Origin: Mycoplasma tullyi
Lineage (GTDB): Bacteria > Bacillota_I > Bacilli_A > Mycoplasmatales > Mycoplasmoidaceae
Reading direction: 5' to 3'
Assembly: GCF_014068355.1 (NCBI RefSeq)
Contig: NZ_CP059674.1
Span: 186,001-250,000 of the forward strand
DNA: 64,000 nt
Shown in pieces: positions 11,865 through 24,928 of the stretch. Position 1 is the stretch's first letter. Every line of letters starts with the position of its first letter. Under the pieces are notes generated by a model. That model was not told the DNA's origin and did not search any database. It was given only the letters and a program-made list of their open reading frames with translations. The position numbers were made by a program, and so were the translations under genes.

Positions 11865-14453
11865 ATGATTAAAAAACAAATAGGACAAGACAAGATAAAA
11901 TACATTACTAAGATTGTTATCAGTCTTATCTTATTGTTGTTCACAATTTTAGGTATAAGTTCGACTTTTGATCATTCTAATAAGTCAAACAATCATAATA
12001 TTTCATTAGTTAATCAAGCTCAATTAGTAGCTGATAACAATCAATCATATCAACAAATCAAAACTCAAAATAATCATTATGTTACTAACAGTAATAATGA
12101 TTATTTTGTCTTAACTAAAACTGGTGTAGTTAAACTAGATGTGTTTGGTAATGTTTATTATAACTACAGTTTTGCCAACAACTTCATAAACTATGAAGCT
12201 GTTGATTTTGTGGCGGATTCACTAAAAGATGATTATTATTATCTATTGATCAAAAACCCAGTTGTAAGTGTTAATGGGAATGATCTAAACACATTAAGTG
12301 TGAGTTCTCCTGCATATGTATTACAACTAAAAGATGAGAACAACACACTTAATGTGATTAAGACTTTTCAATTAGGTGCGTTTAGATTTTCTAGAGATAT
12401 AGCAACCCTATACAGTCGCATTGGATTTGAACTAACTCCTACTAGCACAAACTTAGCCGGACTATTAGATAAACCAATTAATAACACCTTGATGAATAAT
12501 ATCTCAGCATTTTATGATCATGCGATTAGTAAACTGGTGTTTATTAATAATCGTATAGGGGTGTTTGGTAGTAGTAATGAGTTATCATTATGGTTTTATT
12601 TATTTAATGTAAATCAAACCAATGATTTTACTAATAACACCGATGTTAATCTAATCACCATCTTCCCCCAATTATATGGAATGACCAATCTGAATTGGTC
12701 ATTAAATAATAGTATTAATAATGCTAATCAAGCTACTAATGCGCAGTTTGTTATTAACAACATTAGACTATACACCCCAGCTTATTATGTAATTGGAGCT
12801 AATGTTGTAAGACAAAATCTGGGGAATCAAAACGGGTTATTGAATTCCCAACAAACTGCGATCTATTCTTTACATCTAGGATTAGTCCCAGCACCATTAA
12901 GTGCAATCAGAAACAATAACCAGTTTGGTTATAAGATTAGTTCAACCTACTTTAATGCAGATAACCGTAATTATTCCAATCTGTTTGTAAGTGGAGTGAT
13001 CAGTCAAACTAAAGTTGCCCAGATCACTAATAACGTTAATATCTTAAATGAGTTCTTTAGTTCTTCTTATACGCTAAGATTAAATACATCAAATCTTAGT
13101 AATAATTCTCAAACTGCTTATTCTTATTCTGTTCAAGAAGATGATGTTGATCAAAATAATAGTTATCCCAACCTTGTTGGTATCTTATTAATTAAGAATG
13201 AAATCATAGGGTTTTTATACTCAGCTGATAGTTATAATCTGATTGCTCAGATTAACTATCAGCTGATTAGTGATGATGTCAGTATGGCTAACTTTGATCT
13301 ATTAACTAATATCTCACTAAAAGATAATGATTGATATTTAACCTTTTTTGATCCAAGACAATCAACTAGTTGGACTAATATTATTAGTCCAACGATAAGT
13401 CAGACTAGTAATGGCACGCTAGCCATTAATTACACTAAGATCTATCAAGCAGATCAACCTGGAACAATTTTCTTAACTTTAGTTCTAGGTAATAGTGCAT
13501 TCTATACTTTAAGTAATGAGAATAATAAAGTTGATCTGAACCTTGTGTTTTATGATCAAAAAACACAAGGTTTTAGACAAGCAAGTTTTTTTAAGAACGG
13601 TGTTCCTAGTTTTGATAATGTTCCAGGTTCTGATGGATCAAAACTATGGGGAAGAATTAGTTTTAAACCAGATTCTTATTTAGTTAAACAAGATCTAAAT
13701 ACCACAAGTGCTATGAGATTAAGCAATAATACTTTATTGCTTAATAATCTATATGAATACACTCCTGGTGAAATTGATTGAAAACCAAGAGTGATTCCCA
13801 CTGCACTTGATGATTCAATCTTAAGATTATCAATCCAGTTACCTTATTTTGATGGGAACTATTATGGTTCTAATCAGAGATTAGTTAACTTATCGTTCCC
13901 ATCATTTATTTATGATAATCTAAATGCTTATCCTTCTTATGTGATACCAACGGTTGTGGTATCAGTGGTTGCAATTTTTATATTAATAATTGCATTTGTC
14001 TTTTTAATTGTTGTTAATATCTTAAAAACTAAGAAGATTTCTGTTGATCTATTTAGAAATGCTAATCGTAAGGTGGATAAGCTTAATGATTCGGTAAACA
14101 TTATCTATGAAAAGATTGAGACTAAATTATATAGTGCTCAATCTGAACCTAAGAAGATTGCTAATAATCAAACTAGAGTGATTCATCCGCAGTTTAGGAA
14201 CCAAACTGTTGGGATTAATCCCACAAATGTGATTAATCCTAATGTACGACCTGGGATGCCTAGAACCCCTTATCCTAATCAAACAAGAGCTTATCCTTAT
14301 CAACAAACTGGTTTTGTTCCCCCAAATCAACGCCCACCGTTTAATAATCAAACAAGACAGTTTACTCCAAGACCTCCACACCCTAACCAAACAAGAGCAA
14401 CACCAACTCAACAATATGGTTTTTATAACCAGAATAAAAAACCAAATAAATAG
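11865..14453 (+). CDS. crmC: CrmC, CrmA-like cytadherence-related protein
   Basis: The product has 862 aa. It has a signal/membrane segment at residues about 15-35, a long Asn/Ser-rich external domain, a C-terminal span at about 694-723, and a cytoplasmic tail with several NQTRxxP repeats. The N-terminal part aligns with CrmA (KLDxFxNPLY-like start, then IVAD, then a P-A-H/Y-V segment), and both carry an FGxSxxLxLWxY motif, so it is a CrmA paralogue. It starts 6 bp after crmB and is last in the adhesin cluster, ending just before a strong terminator. Confidence 0.83.
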
Positions 14454-14461
14454 ATTTAATT

Positions 14462-14491
14462 GAACTAAATAGTAATTTAGTTCTTTTTTTT
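14462..14491 (+). terminator. Intrinsic terminator of the adhesin cluster
   Basis: A perfect 9-bp stem, GAACTAAAT with ATTTAGTTC, has a 4-nt loop and is followed by eight T residues, 8 bp after the crmC stop. Confidence 0.9.
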
Positions 14492-14496
14492 ATAAT
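14491..14496 (+). promoter_or_regulatory. Likely -10 box of the hisS operon
   Basis: TATAAT lies directly after the upstream terminator and 35 bp before the hisS ATG. Confidence 0.5.
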
Positions 14497-14530
14497 TATA
14501 AAAACCTACTGTGGTTATATCTTTAGATCA

Positions 14531-15790
14531 ATGAGTAATAAACAGATAAATGCTGTTAGAGGAACAACTGATTGGTTTGATAACGAGATGATTTTATTTA
14601 ATGCGATAAGTAATAAAATCATAACGTTATCAAATCTATTTACTTATCAACGAATTAAAACACCAGTTTTTGAACATGCTGAGTTATTTAGTCGTAATCT
14701 AGAACATTCTGATATTGTTAAAAAAGAGTTGTACCAATTCGTTGATCGATCTGATCGTAAACTAGCTTTACGACCAGAAGGAACTGCTAGTATTATTCGA
14801 GCAGTTAATGAGCATAAATTGTTAGATCAAAAACCTTTACCATTAAAGCTTTATTATCTTGAACCGATGTTTAGATACGAACGCCCTCAAAAAGGAAGAA
14901 TGCGTGAGTTTTATCAGTATGGGATTGAGTTTGTTGGTGAATTAGATCAACTAGATTATGTGCAAACAATTTTGTTTGCAAAAAAGATCTTAGACAGTTT
15001 TAATTTTGATTGTGTGCTAAATCTTAATTGATTGGGAAACTTTGATTCACGTAAACGATGAGTAGATGAATTAAATAAGTATTTTAATCAATACAAAGAT
15101 CAATTAAGTGAACTATCTGTTTCACGATTAAACTCTTATGGAGTGTTAAGAATTCTAGATGATAAAAATGAGATTAAAAAGGATTTTGTTAAATCAGCTC
15201 CAACAATTGATCAGTTTATTTCATCTGAAGAACAAGAACAATTTAAACAATTATTAAAACAACTTGATGAGTTGGGAATTAAATACGAATTTAATCCAAC
15301 ACTTGTAAGAGGGCTTGATTATTATTCTGAATTAGTTTTTGAGTTTATTGTAGCTAACAACGATCAAGCTCAAAGTACGTTGATTGGTGGTGGTTGTTAT
15401 CAAAACTTGATTGAAGAACTAACCAATAAACCACTTAAAGCAATTGGCTTTGCTTTAAGTATTGAACGGTTTATTAGTTATCTAGATGAACAAACCAAAC
15501 AAGTATTAATTAACCAAGATCAAAAACCTAGATACTTATTAATTAATTTAGCAACTGATAAACAGTTAGATACACTTAAGTTATCTCAAGAACTAATTGA
15601 TCATAACTATCAAGTTTATTATCATCACAAACTCAATAAACTTGATAAGGCAATTAAGTATGCTTTAAGAGCTAACTATACTCATCTCATCATTATGGGT
15701 AATGATGAATGAAATAATCAAACAATGACAATTAAAGATTTAACTAGCCAAACCCAACAAACTATTAAATACAAGGACTTTATTAAATAA
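14531..15790 (+). CDS. hisS: Histidyl-tRNA synthetase
   Basis: The 419-aa class II synthetase charges tRNA-His. Visible class II signatures are RPEGTA (about residue 81), the motif 2 region FRYERPQKGRMREFYQYGIEF-like (about 113-133), the histidine-site segment LVRGLDYYSEL, and motif 3 GFALSIERF (about 306-314). The remainder (from about 325) is the anticodon-binding domain. The length is normal for the family. Its stop is 10 bp before aspS; hisS-aspS is a common gene pair in Firmicutes and mollicutes. Confidence 0.96.
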
Positions 15791-15800
15791 CTATACTGAT

Positions 15801-17552
15801 ATGCTAAAACCACTAGACTTTACTAATCGCAAACCAATTATTGAATTAAAAAATGATTCATTACTCAACCAAGATGTCGAAATCGTTGGTTGAGTAAAAA
15901 ACGTTCGGAAGTTAGGTAACTTTAACTTCATTGAAGCGGCTGATAAATCAGGTTTAATCCAAGTATTTGATAAAGCTAATGAGTATGCCAACTTATCAAG
16001 AGAAGATTTAGTTTTTATTAAAGGCAAGTTGCAGCTTAAAAAAGCTGCTAATCCAAATCTTGAACTTGGAGATCGTGAACTGTTAATTAATCAATTAACA
16101 GTGATTTCAAAATCTAAAACTCCACCATTTTTAATTGAAGATGAAACCGACGCACTTGAAGAAGTTAGATTAAAATATCGTTATCTTGATCTAAGAAGAC
16201 CGGTGTTGCAAAAAAATATGAAGCTTCGTTCAGATTTTTTTCTGACCGTAAGAAACTTCTTAGCCAAGCAAAACTTCATTGAGATTGAAACTCCGATCTT
16301 ATCTAAAACAACTCCTGAAGGTGCAAGGGACTACGTAGTGCCTTCAAGACTTGGTCCTAATATGTTTTATGCTCTGCCCCAATCAGCTCAGATCTATAAA
16401 CAACTATTAATGATCAGCGGGTTTGAACGATATTTTCAAATCTCTCGATGTTTTAGAGATGAAGATTTAAGAAAAGACCGTCAACCTGAACATGTTCAGA
16501 TTGATATGGAAGTTTCATTCATGTCGAAGGAACAGTTCTTTAATTTAATCGAAGAAATGTTTATTCATATCTTTGATCAATTAATGAATGTTAAGATTGA
16601 ACCAAACTTCATGAGAATGAAGTTTGATGATGCGATGAACAGATATGGAACTGACAAACCTGACCTACGATTTGGGTGTGAACTAATCGATGTCAGTTCC
16701 GCTTTCATCAACCACGATTTTAGTGTTTTCAAAAACTTTGCATCTAAAAACCGACTTAAAGCAATCGTTTTAGATGAAATATTAATTTCATCTAAAGAAC
16801 ATAAAGTTCTAGAAAAATATGCTAAGGATAACTATGCTAAAGCATTAAGTTGATTTAGTTATGAAAACAACCAAATCGTTGATGGTTCGATCAAACGATT
16901 TATTAATCTTGATGATCTAAAAAACCTAAGTTTATTAGATAAAAAAGGAACAATCTTTTTTGTAGGTGATGATAATCTTGATGTGATTAATAAATCACTG
17001 GGTGCTGTAAGAAATCAACTTAATGAGTTGTATCAATTAGCTAATGAAGATGAATACAAATTCTTATGAATTGTTGATTGACCATTATATGAATGAGATG
17101 ATAAAACTAATTCTTATCAATCAGCTCATAATCTATTTACAGCACCAGATGAAAAGTATTTAACAACTTTTAATCAAGATAAAGCTAATGCTAAAGCAGC
17201 TTCATATGATTTAGTACTAAATGGGTTTGAACTAGGTAGTGGAGCAATTAGAATTACAAATCCATCACTTCAAAAAGAAGTAATGAGTTCATTAGGTTTA
17301 TCTGAAGAAGAAGCGAATGATAAGTTTGGTTTCTTATTAGATGCTTATAACTACGGAGCTCCCCAACACTGTGGGATTGGACTTGGTTCAGATCGATTGT
17401 TAATGATCTTAACCAAGTCTAAATCAATCAGAGACGTGATTGCTTTTCCTAAAAACAACCAAGGATATGATCTGATGAACAATTCACCATCTGAAGCTAT
17501 CAACCAAGAATTCTTGGATGAATTGTATTTAGAGATCAAAGACAAAAAATAA
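15801..17552 (+). CDS. aspS: Aspartyl-tRNA synthetase
   Basis: The product has 583 aa. The N-terminal OB-fold anticodon domain contains WVKNVRKLGNFNFIEAADKS. The class II catalytic core follows: the segment YRYLDLRRP, motif 2 FRDEDLRKDRQPEHVQID (about residues 217-234) and motif 3 GLGSDRLLMIL (about 525-535). It attaches Asp to tRNA-Asp. The ATG at 15801 gives a full OB fold; later starts would cut it. The gene starts 10 bp after hisS and ends 10 bp before rel. Confidence 0.96.
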
Positions 17553-17562
17553 CAACAAGATC

Positions 17563-19731
17563 ATGGATTTTCAATCAGTTAATAACCGCTTAGAAGATTT
17601 TAAACAGATCTTGATTAAGAATAATTATTCTGAAGCAAGTATCAAGAAGTTTTTATCTGCTTATGAGTTTGCTAAATTCTGACACGGAGAACAAAAACGT
17701 AAGAGTGGTGAACCTTACATCATCCATCCATTAGAAACCTCGATTAAATTAGTGGAATGAAGGATGGATGATGATACGATCATTGCTGGGTTATTACATG
17801 ATTTATTAGAAGATACCAATGTTGATAAACGTTTGATTTCATCAACGTTTAATAATAATGTGCTCGATCTTGTTAAAGCAGTTACTAAGATCTCATCTGA
17901 AGCCAAGAAAAACCGCGAAGGTTTATTATTACATAAAAACGAACTAGATTACACGATTCGGGTTTTTAGTTCGATCTCAAGAGATTTAAGACCGATTATT
18001 ATCAAGATTGCTGATCGGTTTCATAACCTATCAACAATCCAATATCTTAAAAGTGATCGCCAAAAGATAATTGCTCAAGAAACGTTTGATATCTACGCGC
18101 AAATTGCCGGACGATTGGGGATGTATTGGATTAAAACCCAATTACTTGATCTTACTTTTAAGATCATCAATCCAATTGCATTTGATGATACGCAATCATT
18201 AATTAATGCGCATAAACTAATTAATTCTTTAAAATGAATTAGTTTTGAACAACAGATCAAAAAGATCTTAGATGGTAACCATCTTAATTACGAACTAACT
18301 TCAAGAATTAAGAGTGTTTATTCAACTTATCAAAAATTACTTTATCGTCATAATAGTCAAAACATCAAGAATGTTCATGATATTTATGCATTAAGAATCA
18401 TCGTTGAAAACGAATTTGATGTTTATCAAGTCCTAGGACTTGTACATTTGAACTTTAAATATATTCCTAGATTATTTAAGGATTATATTTGTGCTCCTAA
18501 AAATAATTTATATCAATCAATCCACACAACTGTCTTAGTTGATGGGACATTAATTGAAGTTCAGATACGAACCAAAAATATGGATCGTAATTCTAATCTA
18601 GGACTAGCGTCTCACTGAGCTTATAAATTAAATATTGACATCAGTGAAACTGATGAATATAAGACTGAAGTATTAAATCGATTTCAAGTTGATATCTTTA
18701 ATGAAAAACGAGCTAGAGATCTAACTTTAATTAAAGATCTAACTAAAGGATCTTTAATTGATGTGTTGGTATCTAATAACAATAAGAACTATTCATTATC
18801 ATCTTCAGTTACTGCACTTGAATTAGCTTATCGGGTTGATCCTAAACAGTTTATCTTTTTAGATAAGATCAGATGTTCAAATGACAACATCTTATTTGAT
18901 AAGATCCTAGAAGATGGAGACGTTGTAAGTTTTGAATACAGCAACGAGATCAAGATTAATGAGAGTTGGTTAAAACGAATTAAAAACCCCGCGATTAAAA
19001 AAGAATTAATCGCGATTATTGAACAATTAAATCAGTATGAAGATTCTGAAAAAGAGTTCTTAGATAAGTTAAGAAAATATCTTAAGAAGAATATTATTTC
19101 AAATAATGAGGTTCTAGAACGCGTTAAGATCTTAGGGTTTAAACGATTAAGTGATTACATTAAATATGTAAGTAAGGTTAACTTTAAAGACAATGAACCT
19201 TATGAATATTTTTCTAAAAACTTTAATTGGAAAAAGATTCTTAAAAAACTAAAGGTACACAAACCCAAGTGGTTGTTTCTTAATTCTTATTTTAAAGAGA
19301 TCCCTGGAATTAATTTTGCAAGTATCAAGATCAGTAATTGTTGTTCAATCTTACCTTATATTCCTTCAGCAGGATTGATTCAAAAAAACATTCTTAATGT
19401 TCATTCACCAAATTGCAAGAACATTAAGAAGTTAAGCAATGAAAAGATTATTGCACTTAATTGAAGTGAAGAAAAGTTAGCAGCTCGTCCAAGGTTGTTT
19501 AGAAGTTTTGTTAAACTTCAAGGGGCTTGGAGCGGAAATGTTGTCAATGATATCTTATTAATAATTATTAATAATAATGCCAAACTCTTCTCACTTAATG
19601 TCAATAAAGATAAGAAGACAAACACATTTGTAGCTGATCTTGGAATCTACGTCCAAGATATGCGACATCTAAATTTCATTATGGATGAAATTACCCTAAA
19701 AGATATGTCGTTTAATTGAAACTTATTATAA
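17563..19731 (+). CDS. Bifunctional (p)ppGpp synthetase/hydrolase (RelA/SpoT, Rsh)
   Basis: The 722-aa product makes and degrades the stringent alarmone. The HD hydrolase domain is intact, with LLHDLLEDT (about residues 78-86) and IADRFHNL (about 147-154). The synthetase domain follows with LFKDYICAPKNNLYQSIHT, EVQIRT and a LASHWAYK segment. TGS (about 400-465) and a C-terminal regulatory region with a Cys-Cys pair and an ACT-like end follow. Both catalytic halves look complete, so it is predicted bifunctional. It lies between aspS and pyrG with 10-bp and 7-bp gaps, suggesting one operon. Confidence 0.93.
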
Positions 19732-19738
19732 TTAATGA

Positions 19739-21361
19739 ATGATTACTAAAAAGACTAAATTTATCTTTGTTTCTGGAGGAGTTTATTCTTCAGTCGGTAA
19801 GGGGTTGATTGTTGCATCGATCGCCAGTATTTTCAAACACCAAAACTTTAAGATTAATATCTTAAAGTTAGATCCTTATCTGAATGTTGATTCAGGCACG
19901 ATGTCACCATATGAACATGGTGAGGTGTTTGTCACATCAGATGGAACAGAGACTGATTTAGATCTAGGTTATTACGAACGTTTTTTAGTTCAAGATTTAA
20001 ACTCTCGTTCATCAATCACATCAGGTAAAGTTTATTTTAGTGTGATTGATAAAGAACGTAAGGGTGAGTATTTGGGTAAAACGGTTCAATTAATTCCCCA
20101 TGTAACAAATGAAATTAAAAGACGGATCGCACTAGCTGCAGTTGATGAAAACAATGAACCTTATGATTTAGTTTTTTGTGAGATCGGTGGTACGATTGGT
20201 GATTTAGAATCATTACCTTTTATTGAAGCAATCAAACAGATTATTCGTGAAAACGAAAAGCATGATACAGCATTTATTCATGTCGTGCCAATCATCAGCT
20301 TATCTAATAGTGAACAAAAAACTAAACCGTTACAACATTCTTTAAAAGAATTAAACAATCTTGGCATTAATCCTGATTTTTTAGTAATTAGATCTAAAGA
20401 CGCTTTAGATATAAAAACCAAGTTAAAGATAGCTAATGCAACCTATTTAGATAAAGATCATATCTTTAATTCGGTTGATTTAAATAATACTTACTATTTA
20501 CCAGATTATTTAAATCAACAAAAGATTCATGAAAAGATCGCTAACAAGTTGCAGATCGCAATCGATTCAAGTATTAAGTTATCTGCATGAAATGATCTAG
20601 TTAATAAGATTAATAATCAAGATAATGTAGTTAGAAAGATTGCCATCATTGGTAAATACACCCAATTTAAAGATGCTTATCTTTCTTTAATTGAATCAAT
20701 CAATTTAGCTGGTTATCATAATAACGTTAAGTTAGATATTAATTGAATTGAATCATCATCATATGATGATGCATCTTTAGATGAGATTGTCAACAAACTT
20801 AAAGATGTTCACGGGATCATCGTTCCTGGTGGGTTTGGTTCTAGAGGTGTTGAAGGTAAGATTAAGTTTATTCAAGTAGCAAGAACCAAAAAGATTCCAT
20901 TCTTAGGAATCTGTCTAGGAATGCAGTTAGCATGTGTTGAGTATGCTAGAAATGTTCTGGGAATGACAAACGCTAATTCACTCGAGTTTAATGAATCAAC
21001 TCCTTATCTGATCTTTAAATTAATGAATCCTAATGATCATAACTATGGTGGTAGTTTAAGATTAGGTGATTATTTAGTTGATTTAAAAGATGCAACCCTA
21101 ACTAAAGCAATTTATCAACAAGATAATATTAAAAGAAGACACCGTCATCGTTATGAATTTAATAATGATTATCTAGATAAATTTGATGACGGTGAATTTG
21201 TTATTTCAGGTATATATAAAAAAGAAAACTTGGTTGAAACAATCGAATTAAAGAATCATCCGTTCTTTGTTGGATGTCAATATCACCCAGAGTTTTCTTC
21301 GAAAATAACCGCTGCTGAAGCGTTGTTTGATTCGCTAGTTAAAAAAATCAAAGTGCTATAA
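19739..21361 (+). CDS. pyrG: CTP synthase
   Basis: The 540-aa product aminates UTP to CTP with glutamine as nitrogen donor. The N-terminal synthase domain begins FVSGGVYSSVGKGL and continues with LKLDPYLNVDSGTMSP and EHGEVFVTSDGTETDLDLG. The C-terminal class I glutaminase domain shows PGGFGSRG, the nucleophile elbow GICLGMQ and CQYHPEF. Both halves look functional. ATG 19739 was chosen over the ATG at 19735, which is out of frame. It lies 7 bp after rel and 10 bp before secDF. Confidence 0.97.
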
Positions 21362-21371
21362 TTTATTAGTT

Positions 21372-24299
21372 ATGAAAATAAGTTTTGACTATCTATTAAA
21401 AAGCTTTATCATCTTTGTTCTATTGGTCTTATCGATCGTTGGGATCACTTTTGGTAGTATAAAAACTGCAGAGTTAACGCCCAAAGGTCGTTTTTATAAT
21501 GGTGATATTAATACGACAATCTATTTTTCACCATATGAAATGAAGACTGAAGACAATCAAAATAATGCGGTTGAATTAAACCAAACTTTTGATTTTAGTC
21601 AGCCTAGAAATGTTGATCAAACTGAATTAATTCCCCAACAAGCTTGAACTAATTTAGCTAATAGTTATAGTCAAAAATTATTTGCCTTAGGGTTTTCTGA
21701 AATCAATGTTGCTTTTAAAGATAACGTTCCCTTACCAGCTAATAATAAAGTTGATCCTTCTTGATTAAATAGTAATAATACGTTACCGGCATTGGAGATT
21801 TCAGTTAATAAAACACTTGAAAAAACACCTAATGAACGTGAACGAATCTTTGATGAAAGATTAAAAAGAACGATTCAAACTACACTTAATAATCAGTACA
21901 GTTTAAGTCTTGAAACTACTGATGGTTATGTTTTATTAGATAATAATGAGATCATCAAAGATTCGATTCGAGTAATCCAACCAAGTGCAACAAGTGTTAA
22001 CTCTGGATTAACGTTTGAAGTGAAATTAAAGAATAATCAGAAGTTTGCTTCAAATTCTGATAATAGTAACCAAGTTTTAGAATACTTTAATAGTCTGATT
22101 CCGATGACTTCAGACTATTTCACTTCAAACGGTCAAGGTAGTGTTGAAGATATAAGAAACCGTTTATTCGTTTCAAATGATACGACTAATGTTTTGGGGA
22201 ATCGAAACCTAGTATTATGAAACGACAAATTAGGTGCATTAAACTATGTTAGAAGTATCTTTAATGTGGTACAAAACTCTAACCAATGGTTCGCACTTAG
22301 TAATACTGAACAAGCACTATGAAACTTCTTACATGCTACTGGTGGATATGAACCTAGTGCTAGTGCAAAGAATTTAGTTGCACCATTTAAATCAGCTAAT
22401 GATATCCAACTAAATGATCTTTATTATATTTATGCTGAACCAAAAGCTTATGTAGCAGCTTCAGCTGATGCTAAAGATAAACCAGAAGAGATCACAACCC
22501 CTCAAGGTTCAAGAAATATTAGAAGTTCAACACCAACTGATTTTAGTGGGTTATTCTCGCCATTCATTCTATATGAATTAAGAACAACTACCGTTGAAGG
22601 TTCTGAATCACAACTATTAAATAATTTATTTCCAACTAATATCACCATTAATAATAATGGTGATGCAGTATTAAGTCTTACTCAAAGACTTAATACATCT
22701 GCTACTTATGTTAACTTTGATTTTAACCAAGCTAATAGTTTAGCAACCTTAATCAAACAAAGTAGTCCTAATCATGAGTTTTATGTTGTTGATAATAGTT
22801 CAACGATTAATCAACCGTTGATTAATAAAACAAACATTAATCTAACTCAGTACCAATCAGGGTTCTTGGCTGTTGGAATTATCTTATTAGTTCTATCGTT
22901 AATCATGATTGCTGGGTTTAAGATTCAAGGATTCTTTGGAATCTTTGGATTAATCTTATCAAGCGTTATCACCTTCTTAATCTATTCAAGATTTAACGCG
23001 TTTGTTGATCTATTTAGTTTTGTTGGTTTAATTGGAGTGATTATCTTTAACTTCTTAGTTCAATTATTTATTAACTTAAATTTCAAGCGTAATGTAAGTA
23101 ATAAGATTTCAATCCTAGAGTCGTGAAGATCTACCCATAATAAGACGTTCTTAAAAGCTGTTGATCTTTACTTGATCTTATTGGTAATCGGCTTATTCAT
23201 GTCGTTTATTTCGAAATATGAATCACAATCAATTGGAATCTTATTGATTGTTTCAAGTCTAATTGGGTTTAGTCTCAATTATGGATTAACTGTCTTATTA
23301 GTTAAGATCTTTAATTCGATTAATAATTTCTCACCTAAGTTTTACTTATACAAACACACTTATAGAAATCTTGATTCAATCTCTGGTAACTTATCAAAAG
23401 ATGCAATGGCATTTAATGATCTAGTAATCACGATTGATGAACAAGTCGATAAAACATTTAGTAAGCACTATAAATACCAAATCATGAACAAACGTTCATT
23501 AATTGCTTTATTACTATTTGTTGCGCTAATTGGATTAGGTGCTTTTGCACTATCTAATTTAACTAACCGTACATTCTTTATTAATAGTGATAGTTTATAT
23601 GATTCATTAAATACGATCCTAATTGCATTAGGATCAACAACACTAATTGGTTTAGTTTACTTCTTATTAAGATATCAATGAATTGTCATCATTGGATATA
23701 TCTCGCATGCATTAGTTAACTTTGCTGTTATATTAGGTGTATTATTCTTATCTAGAAATATCGTTAGTAGTGAATTTGGTTATCTATTCTTATTAATCAG
23801 CTTATTTAGTTATATTTATTCTTTAGCTAACTTTGTTTTTGTAACAACTAACCTATATACTTACTTCAACTTACAAGAGATTTATCAACCTGATTCAGTT
23901 AAAAAGATTGTTAATAACTCTACTGTTACAACAATTGATCTATACGTATATTCAGTAGTAATCTCAACCCTAGCTTATTTCATCTTCTATGGTTTAAACT
24001 ATGGTGGTGGGGGATTAAATTTAACCAACGAGTTTAATACCCAACTAGTTTACTTTGGAGCGTTTAGCTTATTTAACGTTTTATTAATTAACATTAATGC
24101 GATCTTCTTACTTAACCCATTAATTGGGTTATTGATGATTAAAAAATCTAATACCAACTCGATTTATTGATCTAAAGTTTCACTTAAAACTAAACAAGAA
24201 GAAAAGAATCTAGATCTTGTTGATGAACAACTAGTTGATGGAATCAACTTACATAAACGTGCAACTAGAGTTGTCTATAATGAACCTAAGAACTCATAA
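21372..24299 (+). CDS. secDF: Fused protein-export membrane protein SecDF
   Basis: The product has 975 aa. One N-terminal span (residues 9-30) is followed by a long external domain to about residue 485, then a cluster of six spans (about 490-680), a second smaller loop, and another group of spans to about 940. This is the SecD-SecF fusion layout. SecDF uses the ion gradient to help the Sec translocon release exported proteins. Sequence conservation to bacterial SecDF is low, as is usual in mollicutes; the call rests on topology and on the neighbouring apt, an order I recall from other mycoplasmas. It ends 7 bp before apt. Confidence 0.78.
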
Positions 24300-24306
24300 T
24301 TAAAAT

Positions 24307-24843
24307 ATGAAAACTGAACTTATTAATCGATTAAAAAAAGCAATTGTCACAGTACCAGATTTTCCTAAACCTGGAATCTTGTTTTATGATATTACACCAA
24401 TCTTATTAGATCCAGAACTATTTGATCAAGTGATCAATGTGATGGCTGAAGTGGCTAAAAAATCTAATGCTGATATGATTGCTTCTCCAGAATCTCGTGG
24501 ATTCTTATTTGGGGTGCCATTAGCAAACAAACTTAAATTGCCATTTGTTTTGGTAAGAAAACAAAACAAATTACCACGAGCTACTTTTAGTGCTTCTTAT
24601 GATCTTGAGTATGGTAAGAATAACGTGATTGAGATCCATCAAGATGCGATCAAACCTAATTCAAAGGTAATGATCGTTGATGATTTATTAGCAACTGCAG
24701 GTACAGTTGATGCAATCTCAAAACTTGTCAAGCAAGCTAGGTCTGAAGTTGTTTCATATAGTTTTTTAATCCACCTAAAAGATCTTGGTGGCATTAAAAA
24801 ACTAGACCAAACTAAACCAATCGATTACATCCTAGAATACTAG
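24307..24843 (+). CDS. apt: Adenine phosphoribosyltransferase
   Basis: The 178-aa product salvages adenine to AMP with PRPP. It has the family N-terminus DFPKPGILFYDITPIL, the segment ASPESRGFLFG, the basic loop with LVRKxNKLP, and the PRPP-binding motif VMIVDDLLATAGTV (about residues 120-133). The length is typical. Mycoplasmas cannot make purines and depend on salvage. It is the last gene of the hisS-led operon. Confidence 0.97.
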   Translation: MKTELINRLKKAIVTVPDFPKPGILFYDITPILLDPELFDQVINVMAEVAKKSNADMIASPESRGFLFGVPLANKLKLPFVLVRKQNKLPRATFSASYDLEYGKNNVIEIHQDAIKPNSKVMIVDDLLATAGTVDAISKLVKQARSEVVSYSFLIHLKDLGGIKKLDQTKPIDYILEY

Positions 24844-24874
24844 ATTAGCTTATTATTCTAGAACAGATCAAAAA

Positions 24875-24901
24875 TTATAGTAATAAATAATTTACTATAA
24901 T
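24875..24901 (+). promoter_or_regulatory. Palindrome overlapping a -10 box
   Basis: TTATAGTAA (24875-24883) and TTACTATAA (24892-24900) form a perfect 9-bp inverted repeat with an 8-nt spacer. The right arm overlaps TATAAT at 24896-24901, the probable -10 of the next gene. No T tract follows, so an operator is as likely as a transcript hairpin. Confidence 0.4.
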
Positions 24902-24928
24902 AATAAGAATAATTACAAGAGACAAAAT

